Positions 63,613 to 64,000 of a DNA stretch of 64,000 bases are shown in pieces. A model generated the notes under the pieces. That model was not told where the DNA came from. It was given only the letters and a program-made list of their open reading frames with translations, and ran no database searches. Position numbers and translations under genes: made by a program. The stretch comes from Actinoplanes philippinensis (GTDB lineage Bacteria > Actinomycetota > Actinomycetes > Mycobacteriales > Micromonosporaceae), in assembly GCF_900113015.1 (NCBI RefSeq), contig NZ_FONV01000003.1, forward strand, positions 558,001 to 622,000, in the 5' to 3' direction. Numbering within the stretch: the first letter of the stretch is position 1; each line of letters begins with the position of its first letter.

Positions 63613-64000
63613 ACACCGCGATCACCTCGGCCGGCCCACCCCGCGCCCCGAACGCGTGCGGCGTCATCGTGGAGAAGGACGCCGCCTCTCCTTCGTGCAC
63701 GAGCACCTCCCGTTCGCCGAGCAGCAGCTCGATCGTCCCCGACAGCACCGTGAACCAGTCCCGCCCCGGATGCACCCGCTGATCCTCGGGCCGCCGTGAC
63801 GCCGGCCGGACGACCCGGATCCGCGCGACGGTGAGCCCGTTACGCCCGTCGTCCCCGCTGAGCACCCAGGTGGTCATCCCCCGCTCCGGATGGTGATGCG
63901 GCTTGATGACGACAGCATCTCCCGCCGTCTCGACAAGCTGATCAAGGCTGGCCCCGAGCGCCCGCGCGATGGCCGTTAGCTGGTCGAGCCCGATCCGCCG
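63575..64000 (-). CDS. XRE-family regulator with C-terminal cupin (5' end outside window)
   Basis: The frame is open to the right edge, so the start is missing. The visible 141 residues begin with the end of an XRE helix-turn-helix (IGLDQLTAIARALGASLDQLVE), then a cupin domain: VVIKPHHHPERGMTTWVLSG, RPEDQRVHPGRDWFTVLSGTIELLLGEREVLVHEGEAASFSTMTPHAFGARG. Such proteins regulate small-molecule metabolism, with the cupin binding the ligand. The internal ATG (MTTWV) is not the start, since family-conserved sequence precedes it. The final residues DPDGERNHVDA are encoded within the last unit of the 52-bp repeat array. Confidence 0.87.
   Translation of the reverse strand, partial: RRIGLDQLTAIARALGASLDQLVETAGDAVVIKPHHHPERGMTTWVLSGDDGRNGLTVARIRVVRPASRRPEDQRVHPGRDWFTVLSGTIELLLGEREVLVHEGEAASFSTMTPHAFGARGGPAEVIAVFDPDGERNHVDA

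Overview
The window is high-GC DNA (GC-rich third codon positions, many GTG and TTG starts, many genes without a Shine-Dalgarno sequence) from a filamentous actinomycete. Gene content fits the Micromonosporaceae, probably Actinoplanes or a close relative; that placement is an inference, since no rRNA or tRNA gene was found here.

Layout. 1-8.6 kb: complete GlgE alpha-glucan operon (glgE, treS, maltokinase, glgB). 8.7-16.3 kb: small metabolic genes, a PP2C phosphatase with a lipoprotein, Tex, a receptor-type Ser/Thr kinase and a PspC protein. 16.3-20.2 kb: three-gene redox unit (ferric-reductase-like heme membrane protein, NuoF-like flavoprotein fused to a ferredoxin, TlpA-like thioredoxin lipoprotein). 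20.5-24.7 kb: secreted proteins and a GH6 cellulase behind a perfect CebR-type operator. 24.7-25.6 kb: repeats and a probable sigma-factor remnant. 25.6-38 kb: HAD hydrolase, GAF-GGDEF cyclase, glutaryl-CoA-dehydrogenase-like enzyme, a fused alpha-beta glycyl-tRNA synthetase, a large repeat-containing protein and a glycerophosphodiesterase. 38.2-39.8 kb: Pit phosphate transporter behind a PHO-box-like triplet. 39.9-49.5 kb: pyrimidine/hydantoin-type catabolic cluster (MocR regulator, aminotransferase, beta-ureidopropionase, dihydropyrimidinase, LLM/F420 oxidoreductase, NMT1-type ABC transporter). 49.5-56.6 kb: hypotheticals, two membrane c-di-GMP proteins and a secreted protein. 56.7-64 kb: second Ser/Thr kinase, a CebR/CelR-like LacI regulator, a GlxA-type AraC regulator, GAPDH, another LacI regulator and a partial XRE-cupin regulator.

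Themes. (1) Carbon storage and cellulose use: the GlgE pathway converts trehalose to branched glucan, the cellulase has a CebR box, and a CebR-like regulator lies 34 kb away. (2) Signalling: two kinases, one phosphatase and three GGDEF proteins. (3) About ten genes have a -10-like hexamer 6-8 nt before the start codon, consistent with leaderless transcripts. (4) Every long convergent (3'-3') gap carries short tandem repeats, and two repeat families look like copies of the 3' end of the adjacent gene.

The least conventional pieces are the redox unit, the LLM enzyme inside the pyrimidine cluster, the fused glycyl-tRNA synthetase, and the repeat families in convergent gaps.
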